This document shows, piece after piece, positions 46,340 through 56,046 of a DNA stretch of 63,321 bases. A model generated the notes under the pieces. That model made no database searches, was not told the origin of the DNA, and saw nothing but the letters and a program-made list of their open reading frames with translations. Made by a program: the position numbers and the translations under genes. Location of the stretch: positions 1 to 63,321 of the forward strand of contig JAHDRN010000010.1 in the NCBI GenBank assembly GCA_018433245.1. The letters run 5' to 3'. This DNA is from Candidatus Proruminimicrobium quisquiliarum (lineage in GTDB: Bacteria > Elusimicrobiota > Endomicrobiia > Endomicrobiales > Endomicrobiaceae). The first letter of the stretch is position 1, and every line of letters begins with the position of its first letter.

Positions 46340-47233
46340 ATGGCTATGTTAAAATCCGAAATTTTATCAAAAATTAAAAAAATAGAACTCAGGTCAAAAA
46401 AGCTTGTGGATGACGTTTTTTCCGGCAAGTATCACAGCGTTTTTAAAGGACAGGGACTTGAATTCAGCGAAGTAAGAGAATATGTTCCGGGAGACGACGT
46501 AAGGCGCATATCGTGGAACGTTACGGCAAGAAGGAATAAGCCGTATATTAAAAAATATGACGAAGAAAGAGAACAGACCGTAATGTTTGTGGTTGATTTG
46601 AGCGCTTCGGGACAGTTTGGCAGCGTAAACACAACGAAAAACGAATTGACAGCCGAACTTACCTCGGTATTGGCTTTTTCGGCTTTAAAAAATAATGATA
46701 AAGCAGGTCTTCTGGCTTTTACCGATATAATTGAACAATACATACAGCCGAAAAAAAATAAAAAACATATATTAAGGCTTATTGACGTTATATTAAGCTA
46801 TAAACCTCGCAATAAACATACCAATATTGAAAATGCTTTAATATATCTTAATAAGTTATGCAAAAGAAAATCGCTTGTGTTTTTGATATCGGATTTTCAG
46901 GATAAAAATTTTGACAGGCTGATTAAAGCGACCGCAAATAAACACGATCTTGTCTGCATAAAAATATCGGATCCTAAAGAACAGTCAATACCTAAAAACG
47001 GAATATTTGCCCTTCAGGATGCGGAAACGGGTAAACTTATAAATATTGATTTTTCATCAAAAGAAGTGCAGAAAGAGTATTATAAAAATTTAAAACTGCA
47101 TAACGATTATCTTGATGAAATTTTCAAAACAGCAAAGCTTGACGTTATAGATATATCAACGGATAAACCGTATATACCGGAATTAATTAAATTCTTTAAA
47201 GCAAGAGAAATTAAAGTTTTGAAAAAATATTGA
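46340..47233 (+). CDS. DUF58 protein (VWA-like)
   Basis: 297 residues. The DUF58 signature GLEFSEVREYVPGDDVRRISWNVTARR lies at about 34-60, with a VWA-type domain after it (VMFVVDLSASGQFG). It is a usual partner of MoxR, probably membrane-associated. An ATG at 46340 or 46346 is possible; no good Shine-Dalgarno is seen, so it may depend on coupling to the preceding frame. Confidence 0.85.
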   Translation: MAMLKSEILSKIKKIELRSKKLVDDVFSGKYHSVFKGQGLEFSEVREYVPGDDVRRISWNVTARRNKPYIKKYDEEREQTVMFVVDLSASGQFGSVNTTKNELTAELTSVLAFSALKNNDKAGLLAFTDIIEQYIQPKKNKKHILRLIDVILSYKPRNKHTNIENALIYLNKLCKRKSLVFLISDFQDKNFDRLIKATANKHDLVCIKISDPKEQSIPKNGIFALQDAETGKLINIDFSSKEVQKEYYKNLKLHNDYLDEIFKTAKLDVIDISTDKPYIPELIKFFKAREIKVLKKY

Positions 47234-47236
47234 AAA

Positions 47237-48106
47237 ATGAAAAAAATAATAATTTTATTATCTCTTTTTATCGCAGCAACAAATGTTCTCGCATTTGAGC
47301 AGAGCTTTGAACCTCAGACGGGATTAACCGTAGGCGATAAGGCCGTTTTAAAAATCAAAGCGGACGGTTTAACGATTGACAGTCTTGAAAAAGATAAGTT
47401 AAATTCGCTTAATTTCGGCGATTTTGAGCTGCTTGACGCGAGGCAGGGACAAAACGGGGAAATTGATTTTGTTGTTTCGGCGTATAAAGCCGGGAAAGCA
47501 GAATTGTTATCCGTTGAGATACCTTATAACGTCGGCGGTGATTTAAAATTCGTAAAAACAAAAGCTCTTCCGGTTGAAATCAAAAGCGTGCTTGATCCAA
47601 AAAAACCGAGTCAGGATATTTACGATATTAAAGATATTTTTAAATTCGGGCGAGGCATATGGTGGTATATAAAAATCATACTTATAATTCTTGCTGTTTT
47701 TGCGCTGTTGTTTTTCGCATATAAATATTTTAAGCAAAAAAAATCAAAAAAAGCGTCGGCTGAAGAAATAATAAAAAACATTCCGCCGAAAGAATATGCT
47801 TTGTCTCAGCTTGAAAATTTAAAAACTCTGGGTCTTATAGAAAAAGGGCAGATAAAAGAATATTACGACAAATTGTCGGATATTTTAAGATTTTATGTTT
47901 CAAGAATTTATAATATTGACGGTATGGAAAAAACTACGGGAGAACTTTATTCTTTACTTAGAGAAAAAGCTCCGTCAGATTTTAACAGGCAGCTTAAAGA
48001 ATATCTTATAAACTGCGATTTTGTTAAATTTGCAAAAGTGATACCGTCGCCGCAGGATATAGACGATGATTATAATAAAGCAAAGGATTTTATAGAAAGA
48101 ACATGA
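47237..48106 (+). CDS. Bat-operon membrane protein, DUF4381-like
   Basis: 289 residues: SPI signal (ends VLAF), a beta-sandwich periplasmic domain (about 20-118), one membrane helix (about 140-162), then a cytoplasmic helical tail (KEYALSQLENLKTLGLIEKGQ, RFYVSRIYNIDGMEKTTGEL) typical of the small proteins between DUF58 and BatA. Same topology as the C-terminal half of BatD. It overlaps batA by 4 bp. Confidence 0.65.
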   Translation: MKKIIILLSLFIAATNVLAFEQSFEPQTGLTVGDKAVLKIKADGLTIDSLEKDKLNSLNFGDFELLDARQGQNGEIDFVVSAYKAGKAELLSVEIPYNVGGDLKFVKTKALPVEIKSVLDPKKPSQDIYDIKDIFKFGRGIWWYIKIILIILAVFALLFFAYKYFKQKKSKKASAEEIIKNIPPKEYALSQLENLKTLGLIEKGQIKEYYDKLSDILRFYVSRIYNIDGMEKTTGELYSLLREKAPSDFNRQLKEYLINCDFVKFAKVIPSPQDIDDDYNKAKDFIERT

Positions 48107-49086
48107 GATTTTTATATGTGTATATATTATCGCTGATCCCGTTTGTTTTAGCAGGTCTTTTTTTAAAAGGAAAATACTGCAAAAAGATTTCAATGAAATT
48201 TTCTTCAACCGGTTATTTTAATAATTCAACAGGGCTCAGAGTAAAATTACTCGTTATACCTGATATATTAATTATAATAGGCTTAAGCCTTGCAATATTT
48301 GCGCTTGCAAGACCGCAGAGTTCTTCAAAATATGAAACTTTTTTTGCCGAAGGCATAGATATAATGCTTGTTATGGATACGTCTACAAGCATGAATGCGG
48401 TTGATCCGACGGTAAATATTTCAAGAATAGATTCTTCCAAACAAAGAGCGAAAGAATTTGTATTAAAAAGAATAAATGACAGAATCGGAATAGTCGTTTT
48501 CAGCAGCATAGCGTTTACGCAGTGCCCTCTTACGCTTGATAAAGACGCTCTTATAAATTTTATAGATACCGTTAATACTTCAATAACGAAAGCCGACGGA
48601 ACGGCAATAGGAAGCGCCATAGCTACAGCCGTCAACAGGCTTTCAAAAGTTGAAGGAAAAAGTAAAGTTATCGTTTTGCTTACGGACGGCAATAATAATA
48701 CCGGAGAAATTGACCCTATGGTGGCATCCGATCTTGCAAAAAACAACAACGTCAAAATATATACGGTTGGAATAGGAAGCGGCGAAGATTTTTATGAAGT
48801 ACAGGATATGTTTTTCGGTACAAGAAAAGTCAAAGCACAGGACGACCTTAACGAAGGATTATTAATGGAAATCGCAAAAAAAACCGACGGCGAATATTTT
48901 TCAGCAAAAACTTCAAAAGATTTAGCCGATGCTTTTGCAGGTATTGATAAACTTGAAAAAACAAAACAGGAATATACAAAATCCGTAAATTACAACGAAC
49001 AGTATCTTAAATTTTTGATACCGTCTTTTTGGTTTTTGACGGCCGGGTTTATTTTAAAACAAACTGTTTTTAAGAGGTTGCCGTAA
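48103..49086 (+). CDS. batA: BatA-type von Willebrand factor A protein
   Basis: 327 residues. Membrane segments lie at about 2-20, 47-66 and 300-320. The VWA domain has an intact MIDAS (VMDTSTSMNAVD near residue 90, then DGTAIGSA and LLTDGNNN). Expected to be in the inner membrane with the VWA domain in the periplasm. Overlaps the previous gene by 4 bp; batB begins 2 bp later. Confidence 0.85.
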   Translation: MRFLYVYILSLIPFVLAGLFLKGKYCKKISMKFSSTGYFNNSTGLRVKLLVIPDILIIIGLSLAIFALARPQSSSKYETFFAEGIDIMLVMDTSTSMNAVDPTVNISRIDSSKQRAKEFVLKRINDRIGIVVFSSIAFTQCPLTLDKDALINFIDTVNTSITKADGTAIGSAIATAVNRLSKVEGKSKVIVLLTDGNNNTGEIDPMVASDLAKNNNVKIYTVGIGSGEDFYEVQDMFFGTRKVKAQDDLNEGLLMEIAKKTDGEYFSAKTSKDLADAFAGIDKLEKTKQEYTKSVNYNEQYLKFLIPSFWFLTAGFILKQTVFKRLP

Positions 49087-49087
49087 A

Positions 49088-50086
49088 ATGTTTGAAAATT
49101 TCGCATCCCTGCTTTATTTATCGGTTGTTATAATAGCATTGGCGGCGCTATATTTTATTTCTTATAAAATTTCCAAAAGGAATATCGGTAATTTTGCGGG
49201 TAATTCTCTCTGGGCGAATCTTATAAACATTGATTTTACCAAGGAAGTAATAAAAAATATTTGTTTTATTTTAGCGTTATTTTTTATAGCGGCCGCTATA
49301 GCAAGGCCTAAATGGGGATTAAAACAGGTTGAAGCAAAATCGCTGTCAAGCGATATTATTATTGCCGTAGACGTTTCAAAAAGCATGCTGGCTCAGGATT
49401 TAAAACCTGACAGACTGACAAGAGCCAAAATGGTTTTTAAAGATTTAACCGAAAAACTCAAAGGCCAAAGAGTAGGACTTATAGCTTTTGCGGGAGAAGC
49501 ATACTGGCAGTGTCCGCTGACTTCCGATATAAAAGTTTTTGAAATGTTTTTATCTCTTATTGATACCGATACGGTTCCGTTTGCCGGAACAAATATAGCC
49601 GAACCGATAAAACTTGCATGCGCAAGCCTTGAAAAAATTCCGACAAATACGAAAGCCGTAGTCATTATTACCGACGGAGAAAGTTTTGACGGAGATTTGG
49701 AAAAGTCTGTTAAGACGGCCGTTGACAGCCGGACGGCAATATTTTGCGTCGGCATAGGAACTCAAAAAGGAGAGCCGATCCCGACTTATGACGCAAAAGG
49801 CGGTTTTAAAGAATATTTAAAAGACGAAAAAGGAAAAACCGTCATAACAAAATTAGACGATAATACTTTAAAATATATCGCCTCTGCTACCGGCGGGAAA
49901 TATTATAATTTAAATGAAAATCCTTCCTTTGACGGACTTGCCGCGCAGCTTAACGGACTTGATAAACGGGAAGGAACCGGCAGTATTTTTAATAATATGG
50001 AAGACAGATTTTATTATCCGCTTTCCGCGGCGGTTTTACTTTTGATTATTTTTCTTTTTCTGCCTGTAGCAAAGAAAGAGAAATAA
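49088..50086 (+). CDS. batB: BatB-type von Willebrand factor A protein
   Basis: 332 residues, paralogous to BatA: membrane helices near 5-25, 58-76 and 310-328, MIDAS AVDVSKSMLAQD near residue 94, then AGTNIAEP and IITDGESFDGD. BatA and BatB are thought to form a membrane complex in Bacteroides and Leptospira. Confidence 0.87.
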   Translation: MFENFASLLYLSVVIIALAALYFISYKISKRNIGNFAGNSLWANLINIDFTKEVIKNICFILALFFIAAAIARPKWGLKQVEAKSLSSDIIIAVDVSKSMLAQDLKPDRLTRAKMVFKDLTEKLKGQRVGLIAFAGEAYWQCPLTSDIKVFEMFLSLIDTDTVPFAGTNIAEPIKLACASLEKIPTNTKAVVIITDGESFDGDLEKSVKTAVDSRTAIFCVGIGTQKGEPIPTYDAKGGFKEYLKDEKGKTVITKLDDNTLKYIASATGGKYYNLNENPSFDGLAAQLNGLDKREGTGSIFNNMEDRFYYPLSAAVLLLIIFLFLPVAKKEK

Positions 50087-50105
50087 TGTGAATACGGTGA
50101 AAATT

Positions 50106-50759
50106 ATGAACAGAAAAATAATTATTGTTATTCTATTGATTTTAAGCGTTTGGGGCGTTTCGTATTCCGGCGGAAATATGAACAAAGGAACAAGATTATA
50201 CGAAAAACAGGATTTTAATGGCGCCGTTGAAAATTTTCTCAAAGAGCATTCCAAAAAGCCGAAAGATCCGGTTGTAAATTATAATCTTGCATCTGCTTAT
50301 TATAAATCCGGAGATTTTGACAAAGCATTTGAAACATACGAAACCGTTTTAAATAATACCGAAGATATAAATTTTAAAAGCGCCGTATTGTATAATATGG
50401 GAAATTGCGCATACAGAAAGGGAGACTCCGATTTGGCGCTGCAGTATTATAAATCTTCTCTTAAACTTAACAGCAAAGATATGCAGGCAAAACATAATAT
50501 AGAGTTTTTGCAGAACGATAAAAACAAAAATAAAGATAATAAAAACGACAAAAATCAAAAGAATAATAAAGACGGCAAACAACAGCAAAAAGACAGACAA
50601 GACAAAGAACAAAAAGAACAGCAGCAAAAACAAAATAACCAACAGCGTGAAAAAGACCAGTATTTGCTTGAATATTTTGATAAACAGGATAAACAAAATC
50701 AAAATAAGCAGCAAAATGCCCAGTCAGTAAACAATAAAAGGAACGGAAAAACATGGTAA
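50106..50759 (+). CDS. batC: BatC-type TPR protein with Lys/Gln/Asn-rich tail
   Basis: 217 residues: signal peptide (MNRKIIIVILLILSVWGVSYSG), TPRs (YEKQDFNGAVENFLKEH, NLASAYYKSGDFDKAFETYE, GNCAYRKGDSDLALQYYKSSL), then a strongly charged low-complexity tail of about 80 residues rich in K, N, Q and D. A GTG at 50088 is an alternative start; ATG 50106 is preferred for the signal peptide. It overlaps batD by 7 bp. Confidence 0.75.
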   Translation: MNRKIIIVILLILSVWGVSYSGGNMNKGTRLYEKQDFNGAVENFLKEHSKKPKDPVVNYNLASAYYKSGDFDKAFETYETVLNNTEDINFKSAVLYNMGNCAYRKGDSDLALQYYKSSLKLNSKDMQAKHNIEFLQNDKNKNKDNKNDKNQKNNKDGKQQQKDRQDKEQKEQQQKQNNQQREKDQYLLEYFDKQDKQNQNKQQNAQSVNNKRNGKTW

Positions 50760-52537
50760 AAATTAATAAATATATATTAACGGGAATAATTTTTTTATTA
50801 TTTGCGTCTTATGCGTTCGCCGATAATTTGCAAATGGAAGCGTCGGTTGACCAAACGACTGTTCCTTTAAACGGCACAATACAGCTGACTGTTTCATTGA
50901 CAGCCGATTCAAAATCGCTGCCGGATTACGGAGTTCCGCAGTTAAATGATTTCAATATTTTTTCAACATCGCAGTCTAAAAGTATTTCAATTATAAACGG
51001 TAAAGTAAAAAATACGGTTTACTATGTTTATACTTTGGGTCCTAAAAAAATCGGGACATTTACAATACCGGCCTTTACTCTGGATTATAAGGGACAGATA
51101 TACAGTACAAATCCTATAGATATTACGGTTGAAAAAGCGCAGACTGTAAGTTCCATAGATGCTCCTGATGCGCAGAATACCCCTCAGCAAAATCAACATA
51201 ACAATTCTAAACAAGTTTATAATTATGATACATCAAAAGCAGTTTTTGTTGAAGCAAAAACGGATAAACAAAAAGCATATATCAACGAAAAAATAATCTA
51301 TACATTTTCATTTTTTACGTCCGTAAATCTATTGTCAAATCCTAATTACCGTGCGCCGAACTTTGCGGGATTTTTTAACGGAAAAACTACGCAAAGAAAT
51401 TACAGAACAAAAATTAAAGGAAGAGATTATGTTGTAAGTGAAGTCTCAACGGAATTGTTTCCGCAAAAAGACGGAACGGTTACAATCGGCAAAGCTACAG
51501 TACAGGTTTCAATAGAAGATTTTAATAAAATGCAGGACGATTTTTTCGCCAGTTTTTTTAAAAGCGCAAGAAACGTAGACCTTGCCACAGATGAAATAAA
51601 AATTAAAGTTTTGAAAGTTCCGGAAAATATTGATTTGGTCGGCAAGTTTACGATATCTGCCGATGTTGATAAAAAACAGAAGAAAGTTGATGAGCCTTTT
51701 GACTTAAAAATAACAATTGCCGGCAGCGGAAACGTTAAAACCATAAAAGAACCGCAGATTGTTTTATCAGATAATCTGAAAAAATACGAAACATCCGAAA
51801 AACTTTTGAAAAACGGCGAAGAAGAGACAGGAAAAGAATTTGCGACTCTTATAATGCCGCTGGAGAAAGGCGAAGGCGAAATTAAAATTTTACCCGTAAA
51901 ATATTTTGATATGGCGGCCAAGCAGATAAAAATTTTGCCGGAAAAAAGAATTAAAATTAATATAGCCGAAGGTACATTAAAAAAAGATGCGGTTCAAAAC
52001 GGCGTAATTTCAAATACGCAGCCGGTTTCAAATATACAGTCTTCTCAAATACCTCAAAACGCGGATTTGTCATTTATATTTAAAGCGTATGCTTTCATGC
52101 AGAAAAAAACGGTCTGGATAGTTATTGCAGCGCTGTTTGGAATATATCTATTGATTAAATTATTTTTTACATACAGAAATTATGTTAACAGAGACCAGCA
52201 GAAATTAAAAAACAGAAAAGCATACGGCCGTTCAAAAAAATATTTCCAAAAAGCAAAAAGAGCAAAGACGCCGAAAGATTTTTATTCGCTTATGTATAAA
52301 GGAATGCTTGAATATTTTGCTTCGGTTTTAGGCGAATCTGCCGAGGGGCTTACTACTTATACGATAAAACTGGATCTTGGAGCAAGAAATGTAAATCCCG
52401 ACCTTATAAAAGAAATAGAAAATATTTTGGAGGAATGCTCGGTTTATTTATATTCTCAGTCTCAGAATAACGACGCCGCGGACTTCAAAAAATTTTATAA
52501 CCGGGCGTTTGACATACTTAAAAAACTTGATATCTGA
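50753..52537 (+). CDS. batD: BatD-type membrane protein
   Basis: 594 residues: SPI signal (ends FADN), several beta-sandwich domains in the periplasm (EASVDQTTVPLNGTIQLTVSL; YTFSFFTSVNLLSNPNYRAPNF), one membrane helix near 458-475 and a cytoplasmic tail with KNRKAYGRSKKYFQKAKRAK. Matches the BatD/oxygen-tolerance family. Last gene of the operon. Confidence 0.85.
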   Translation: MVKINKYILTGIIFLLFASYAFADNLQMEASVDQTTVPLNGTIQLTVSLTADSKSLPDYGVPQLNDFNIFSTSQSKSISIINGKVKNTVYYVYTLGPKKIGTFTIPAFTLDYKGQIYSTNPIDITVEKAQTVSSIDAPDAQNTPQQNQHNNSKQVYNYDTSKAVFVEAKTDKQKAYINEKIIYTFSFFTSVNLLSNPNYRAPNFAGFFNGKTTQRNYRTKIKGRDYVVSEVSTELFPQKDGTVTIGKATVQVSIEDFNKMQDDFFASFFKSARNVDLATDEIKIKVLKVPENIDLVGKFTISADVDKKQKKVDEPFDLKITIAGSGNVKTIKEPQIVLSDNLKKYETSEKLLKNGEEETGKEFATLIMPLEKGEGEIKILPVKYFDMAAKQIKILPEKRIKINIAEGTLKKDAVQNGVISNTQPVSNIQSSQIPQNADLSFIFKAYAFMQKKTVWIVIAALFGIYLLIKLFFTYRNYVNRDQQKLKNRKAYGRSKKYFQKAKRAKTPKDFYSLMYKGMLEYFASVLGESAEGLTTYTIKLDLGARNVNPDLIKEIENILEECSVYLYSQSQNNDAADFKKFYNRAFDILKKLDI

Positions 52538-52593
52538 ATCTAAAATCACAAATATTTATAATATTCATAAAATGCGTTTCTTGCCGTTTTTAT

Positions 52594-52717
52594 TTGCAAA
52601 ACACGGTATATATAAGATAAAATACACAATTATCGGTATTGTACGTATTAACAAAAAAGAGCCGGAAGAGTGCGACGTATTTTAAATGAGTTATTCGGCC
52701 GGCAGAGGTAAGCATAT
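52594..52717 (+). promoter_or_regulatory. Tentative promoter and structured 5'-UTR before the small outer-membrane protein gene
   Basis: TTGCAA (52594-52599) and TAAAAT (52618-52623) at 18-bp spacing are a possible promoter. The leader contains GCCGGAA (52661-52667) that can pair with TTCGGC (52694-52699) with one bulge. AGAGG at 52704-52708 is the ribosome-binding site. I recognise no riboswitch class. Confidence 0.3.
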
Positions 52718-53311
52718 ATGAAAAAATACGTTGTATTTTTAATTTGTTTTTTTGCGGTTTCTCCTTTGACGGCAAAACCGCTTAAAGGATTGAACGAAGT
52801 TTCTTTTAAACTCGGAAAAGTCGCATCTTCTTCCGCCGATTTTGATTTGAGAAGAATAGACGGACTGCAAAGCACGGATTCGCAAAAAAGCAGCGATGGA
52901 TTTTCCGTTAAAATGGACTATGCTTATTATTTAAAAAATTATACGGCCGTAGGTCTCGGCGTAAACGCCAATCTTTGCATGAATGTCTGGCAGGAAAATT
53001 TTTCAATGCTTAATTATTATCTGCTTGTAAAACAGATTCTTCCTCTTAATTCTTATAAAGATTTTAATTTTTACGTAAGCGCGGGAGCCGGATACGGGCT
53101 TGTGGATTACTTTGCCGTTTATCAGGATTATGTGGAAAAAATGGCGGGCGGTTTTTGCTGGATTGCTTCATGCGGATTTGAATACGGACCTTATGTTATT
53201 GAAGCGTCTTATATCAATAACAACGCGAAATTTGAAAATAATAATTACTGGGAAGGCGACGTTAAATTTTCAACCGTATTAGTTACTATCGGTTATAAAT
53301 TTTTACTTTAA
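52718..53311 (+). CDS. Small outer-membrane beta-barrel-like protein
   Basis: 197 residues with SPI signal (ends LTAK). Alternating amphipathic strands such as FYVSAGAGYGLVDYFAVY and a C-terminal VLVTIGYKFLL suggest an eight-stranded barrel like the OmpA/OmpW fold. It lies 14 bp before argC, so the two share a transcript, an odd pairing. Function unknown. Confidence 0.6.
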   Translation: MKKYVVFLICFFAVSPLTAKPLKGLNEVSFKLGKVASSSADFDLRRIDGLQSTDSQKSSDGFSVKMDYAYYLKNYTAVGLGVNANLCMNVWQENFSMLNYYLLVKQILPLNSYKDFNFYVSAGAGYGLVDYFAVYQDYVEKMAGGFCWIASCGFEYGPYVIEASYINNNAKFENNNYWEGDVKFSTVLVTIGYKFLL

Positions 53312-53325
53312 AGGACATATAAAAA

Positions 53326-54357
53326 ATGATAAAAGCTGCGATTATAGGAATAACGGGATATACGGGGGAAGAACTTTTAAGAATACTTTCGAAGCATCCG
53401 GGCGTAAAATTGACAATGCTTGCCGGCCGGCAGACGTCTCCGGAAAGACTTCTGGCTGATATATATCCGAAATATAAAGATTTAAACATAAAATGCGAAC
53501 CTTTAAATATTGAAAAAATTAAGGAAAATGCTGATGTCGTTTTTCTCGCGCTTCCCCATGCGGTTGCTTTTGAAGTAGTGCCGAAACTTCTTAAAGCCGG
53601 CAAAAAAGTCATAGACTTATCGGCAGATTTCAGGCTGAAAGATTCCGATACTTATGAAAAATGGTATAAGGTAAATCATACGGGCAAAGATTATATAAAA
53701 GACGCGGTTTACGGATTAAGCGAACTTTACTGCGACAAAATTAAACCGGCAAAACTTATAGCCAACCCGGGATGCTATCCTACGACTATACTCCTTGGAA
53801 TAGCCCCTGCCGTAAAAAACGGTTTTATAACAAACGGCGATATAATAATAGATTCAAAAAGCGGAATATCCGGAGCAGGCAGGAAAGCCGTTGAAAAATA
53901 TTTTAAAGAAGAGCATCCTAACACAAGGGCTTATAATATAGCGGGCAAACACAGGCATATTCCCGAAATTGAACAGGAGATTTCAAATTTGTTCGGACAA
54001 AAGACCATAGTTACTTTTACTCCGCACGTTATACCGGTTGAAAGAGGAATGTTGTCGGTAATATACGCAAATCTGAATAAAAAAATTACGACCTCCGAAG
54101 CGATAGAAATATATAAGAATTTTTATAAAGGAAAAAATTTCGTAAAAGTTTTGGATGAGAACGTTTTGCCTAATATAAATAAAGTAGTCAATACGAATTT
54201 TTGTGAAATAGGATTAAGCGTAGACGCAAGAACAAATAGACTTGTGATAGTTTCGGCGATAGACAATCTTGTAAAAGGCGCATCGGGACAGGCTGTGCAG
54301 AATATGAACATTATGTTCGGCTTGAATGAAGAAACAGGACTTAAGGAGATAATTTAA
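53326..54357 (+). CDS. argC: N-acetyl-gamma-glutamyl-phosphate reductase
   Basis: 343 residues. It makes N-acetylglutamate semialdehyde with NADPH in arginine/ornithine synthesis. The Rossmann motif [12 protein letters not shown] is at 7-18; the catalytic Cys150 lies in [18 protein letters not shown] carries the catalytic His. Full length. AAAGGA precedes the ATG. Its stop overlaps the argJ start (TAATG). Confidence 0.96.
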   Translation: MIKAAIIGITGYTGEELLRILSKHPGVKLTMLAGRQTSPERLLADIYPKYKDLNIKCEPLNIEKIKENADVVFLALPHAVAFEVVPKLLKAGKKVIDLSADFRLKDSDTYEKWYKVNHTGKDYIKDAVYGLSELYCDKIKPAKLIANPGCYPTTILLGIAPAVKNGFITNGDIIIDSKSGISGAGRKAVEKYFKEEHPNTRAYNIAGKHRHIPEIEQEISNLFGQKTIVTFTPHVIPVERGMLSVIYANLNKKITTSEAIEIYKNFYKGKNFVKVLDENVLPNINKVVNTNFCEIGLSVDARTNRLVIVSAIDNLVKGASGQAVQNMNIMFGLNEETGLKEII

Positions 54358-55547
54358 TGCTTCCAAAAGGTTTTTATTGTAACGGTTTGCACAGCGGAAT
54401 CGCAAAACAAAACACTAAAAAAGATTTGGCGATATTCTATTCCGAAACGCCCGCAGCCGCAGCCGGGATGTTTACTTTCAGCCGCGTAAAGGCGGCGCCC
54501 GTTTTAATTGATATTGAAAGGCTTAAAAAATATAAATCTTTTCATGCGGTTGTCGCAAATTCAGGATGCGCAAACGCTTGTACCGGCTTAAAAGGCAGAA
54601 AAGACGCTGAAACGGTAGCCTGTGAAACTGCAAAATGCCTTGATAAGGCGCCGGAGTCGGTTCTTGTCGCTTCAACCGGAGTAATAGGCCGGTTTCTTCC
54701 TGTTGAAAAAATTAAAAAAGCAATGCCTGAACTTGTAAAGACGGCGAAAGAAAAAAATGAAAAAAAAGCCGTTGAAGCCATAATGACTACGGATACTTTT
54801 GCAAAATTTATTTCAAAAAAAATAAAAGTCGCAAAAGGAGAAATAATAATATGGGGCTGCGCAAAAGGCGCCGGAATGATACATCCCGAGCTCAAGGGCC
54901 TTCATGCGACTATGCTTTCTTTTATATTTACCGATGCCGGTATTGAAAAAAAACAGCTTCAAAAGCTTCTTGAAGAATCGGCGGAACAGTCTTTCAACTG
55001 CATTACAGTGGATGGTGATACTTCAACAAACGACACGCTGATTTTAATGGCAAACGGACAAAGTAAAACCGGAAAACTTTCAAAAAACGATATGGCAAAA
55101 TTTAAATCCGCTTTGGACGAAATTACTTTGTCTCTTGCGAAAATGATGGCAAAAGACGGCGAAGGCGCGACAAAGCTTGTTGAAATAGAAGTTAAAAATT
55201 TAAAAAAACGCGCTGATGCGAAAAAGATAGCTTCAACGATAGCCACGTCTCCGCTTGTAAAAACGGCTTTGTTCGGCTCAGACGCCAACTGGGGCAGGAT
55301 ACTGGCGGCGGCGGGAAGAGCCGGAGTTGATTTTGACCAGTCTAAAATAGACGTTTACATAGGAAATATTATGACGGCAAAAAACGGAATGGCGTTAAAT
55401 TTTGACGAATCAAAAGCAAAAAAAATACTTAATGCCAAAGAATGCAAAATAACCGTAGATTTTAAATCAGGCAAAGAGTCTTCAAAATATTATACGTGTG
55501 ATTTTTCTTACGATTACGTAAAAATTAACGGATCATACAGAAGCTGA
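54357..55547 (+). CDS. argJ: Glutamate N-acetyltransferase / amino-acid acetyltransferase (ArgJ)
   Basis: 396 residues. It recycles the acetyl group from N-acetylornithine to glutamate. KGAGMIHPELK is followed by the self-cleavage site HATML, with nucleophile Thr185 (cleavage before it yields alpha and beta chains). NCITVDGDTSTNDT and GRAGVDFDQ are intact, as is the C-terminal DYVKINGSYRS. Translationally coupled to argC. argB and argD are not in the window. Whether it also uses acetyl-CoA cannot be read from sequence here. Confidence 0.95.
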   Translation: MLPKGFYCNGLHSGIAKQNTKKDLAIFYSETPAAAAGMFTFSRVKAAPVLIDIERLKKYKSFHAVVANSGCANACTGLKGRKDAETVACETAKCLDKAPESVLVASTGVIGRFLPVEKIKKAMPELVKTAKEKNEKKAVEAIMTTDTFAKFISKKIKVAKGEIIIWGCAKGAGMIHPELKGLHATMLSFIFTDAGIEKKQLQKLLEESAEQSFNCITVDGDTSTNDTLILMANGQSKTGKLSKNDMAKFKSALDEITLSLAKMMAKDGEGATKLVEIEVKNLKKRADAKKIASTIATSPLVKTALFGSDANWGRILAAAGRAGVDFDQSKIDVYIGNIMTAKNGMALNFDESKAKKILNAKECKITVDFKSGKESSKYYTCDFSYDYVKINGSYRS

Positions 55548-55550
55548 AAA

Positions 55551-56024
55551 ATGGATATTTGCAGAAATTTTAGAAAAATAAACAAAGATAATTATAAAAA
55601 ATTTATTGACAAAAAAAATATGTCAATGCGCGGAGAGTTTGCCGGCGTTGCTTTTAGCGACAGAATGATTTTTATACCGCACTGTATGAGAAATACAAAA
55701 ATCTGTAAGGCAAAAGATGAAGGCGCTTATTATGTTTGCGCCATGTGCAAAGGATGCAAGATTTCCGAAATAGCGGCTCTTGCGAAAGAACTCGGCTACA
55801 AAAAAGTTTACGTAATGAAAGGCGGCAAGGCAATAGAAAATATTTTAAATGCCGAGAAACCGAAAGCTGTTATAGGAATAGCGTGTTATTTTGAGGGGGT
55901 TCAGGCGGTCAAAATGACAGAGAAAGGGAAAATAATTACACAGTTTATACCTCTTACAAAAGACGGATGCGCCGATACCGACGTTGATTTGGATGAAACA
56001 AAAAAAATAATTGCTCTTAAATAA
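55551..56024 (+). CDS. DUF116 family cysteine-rich protein
   Basis: 157 residues. Conserved cysteines are in IPHCMRNTKIC, CAMCKGCK, GIACYFEG and KDGCADTDVD, the pattern of DUF116 proteins, which probably bind a metal or Fe-S cluster; the function is unknown. It starts 3 bp after argJ and is thus in the arginine operon. Preferred over a later ATG at 55620 because the first residues look coding, but the start is not certain. Confidence 0.7.
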   Translation: MDICRNFRKINKDNYKKFIDKKNMSMRGEFAGVAFSDRMIFIPHCMRNTKICKAKDEGAYYVCAMCKGCKISEIAALAKELGYKKVYVMKGGKAIENILNAEKPKAVIGIACYFEGVQAVKMTEKGKIITQFIPLTKDGCADTDVDLDETKKIIALK

Positions 56025-56046
56025 AGCATTAAAACAAAGGAGATTT

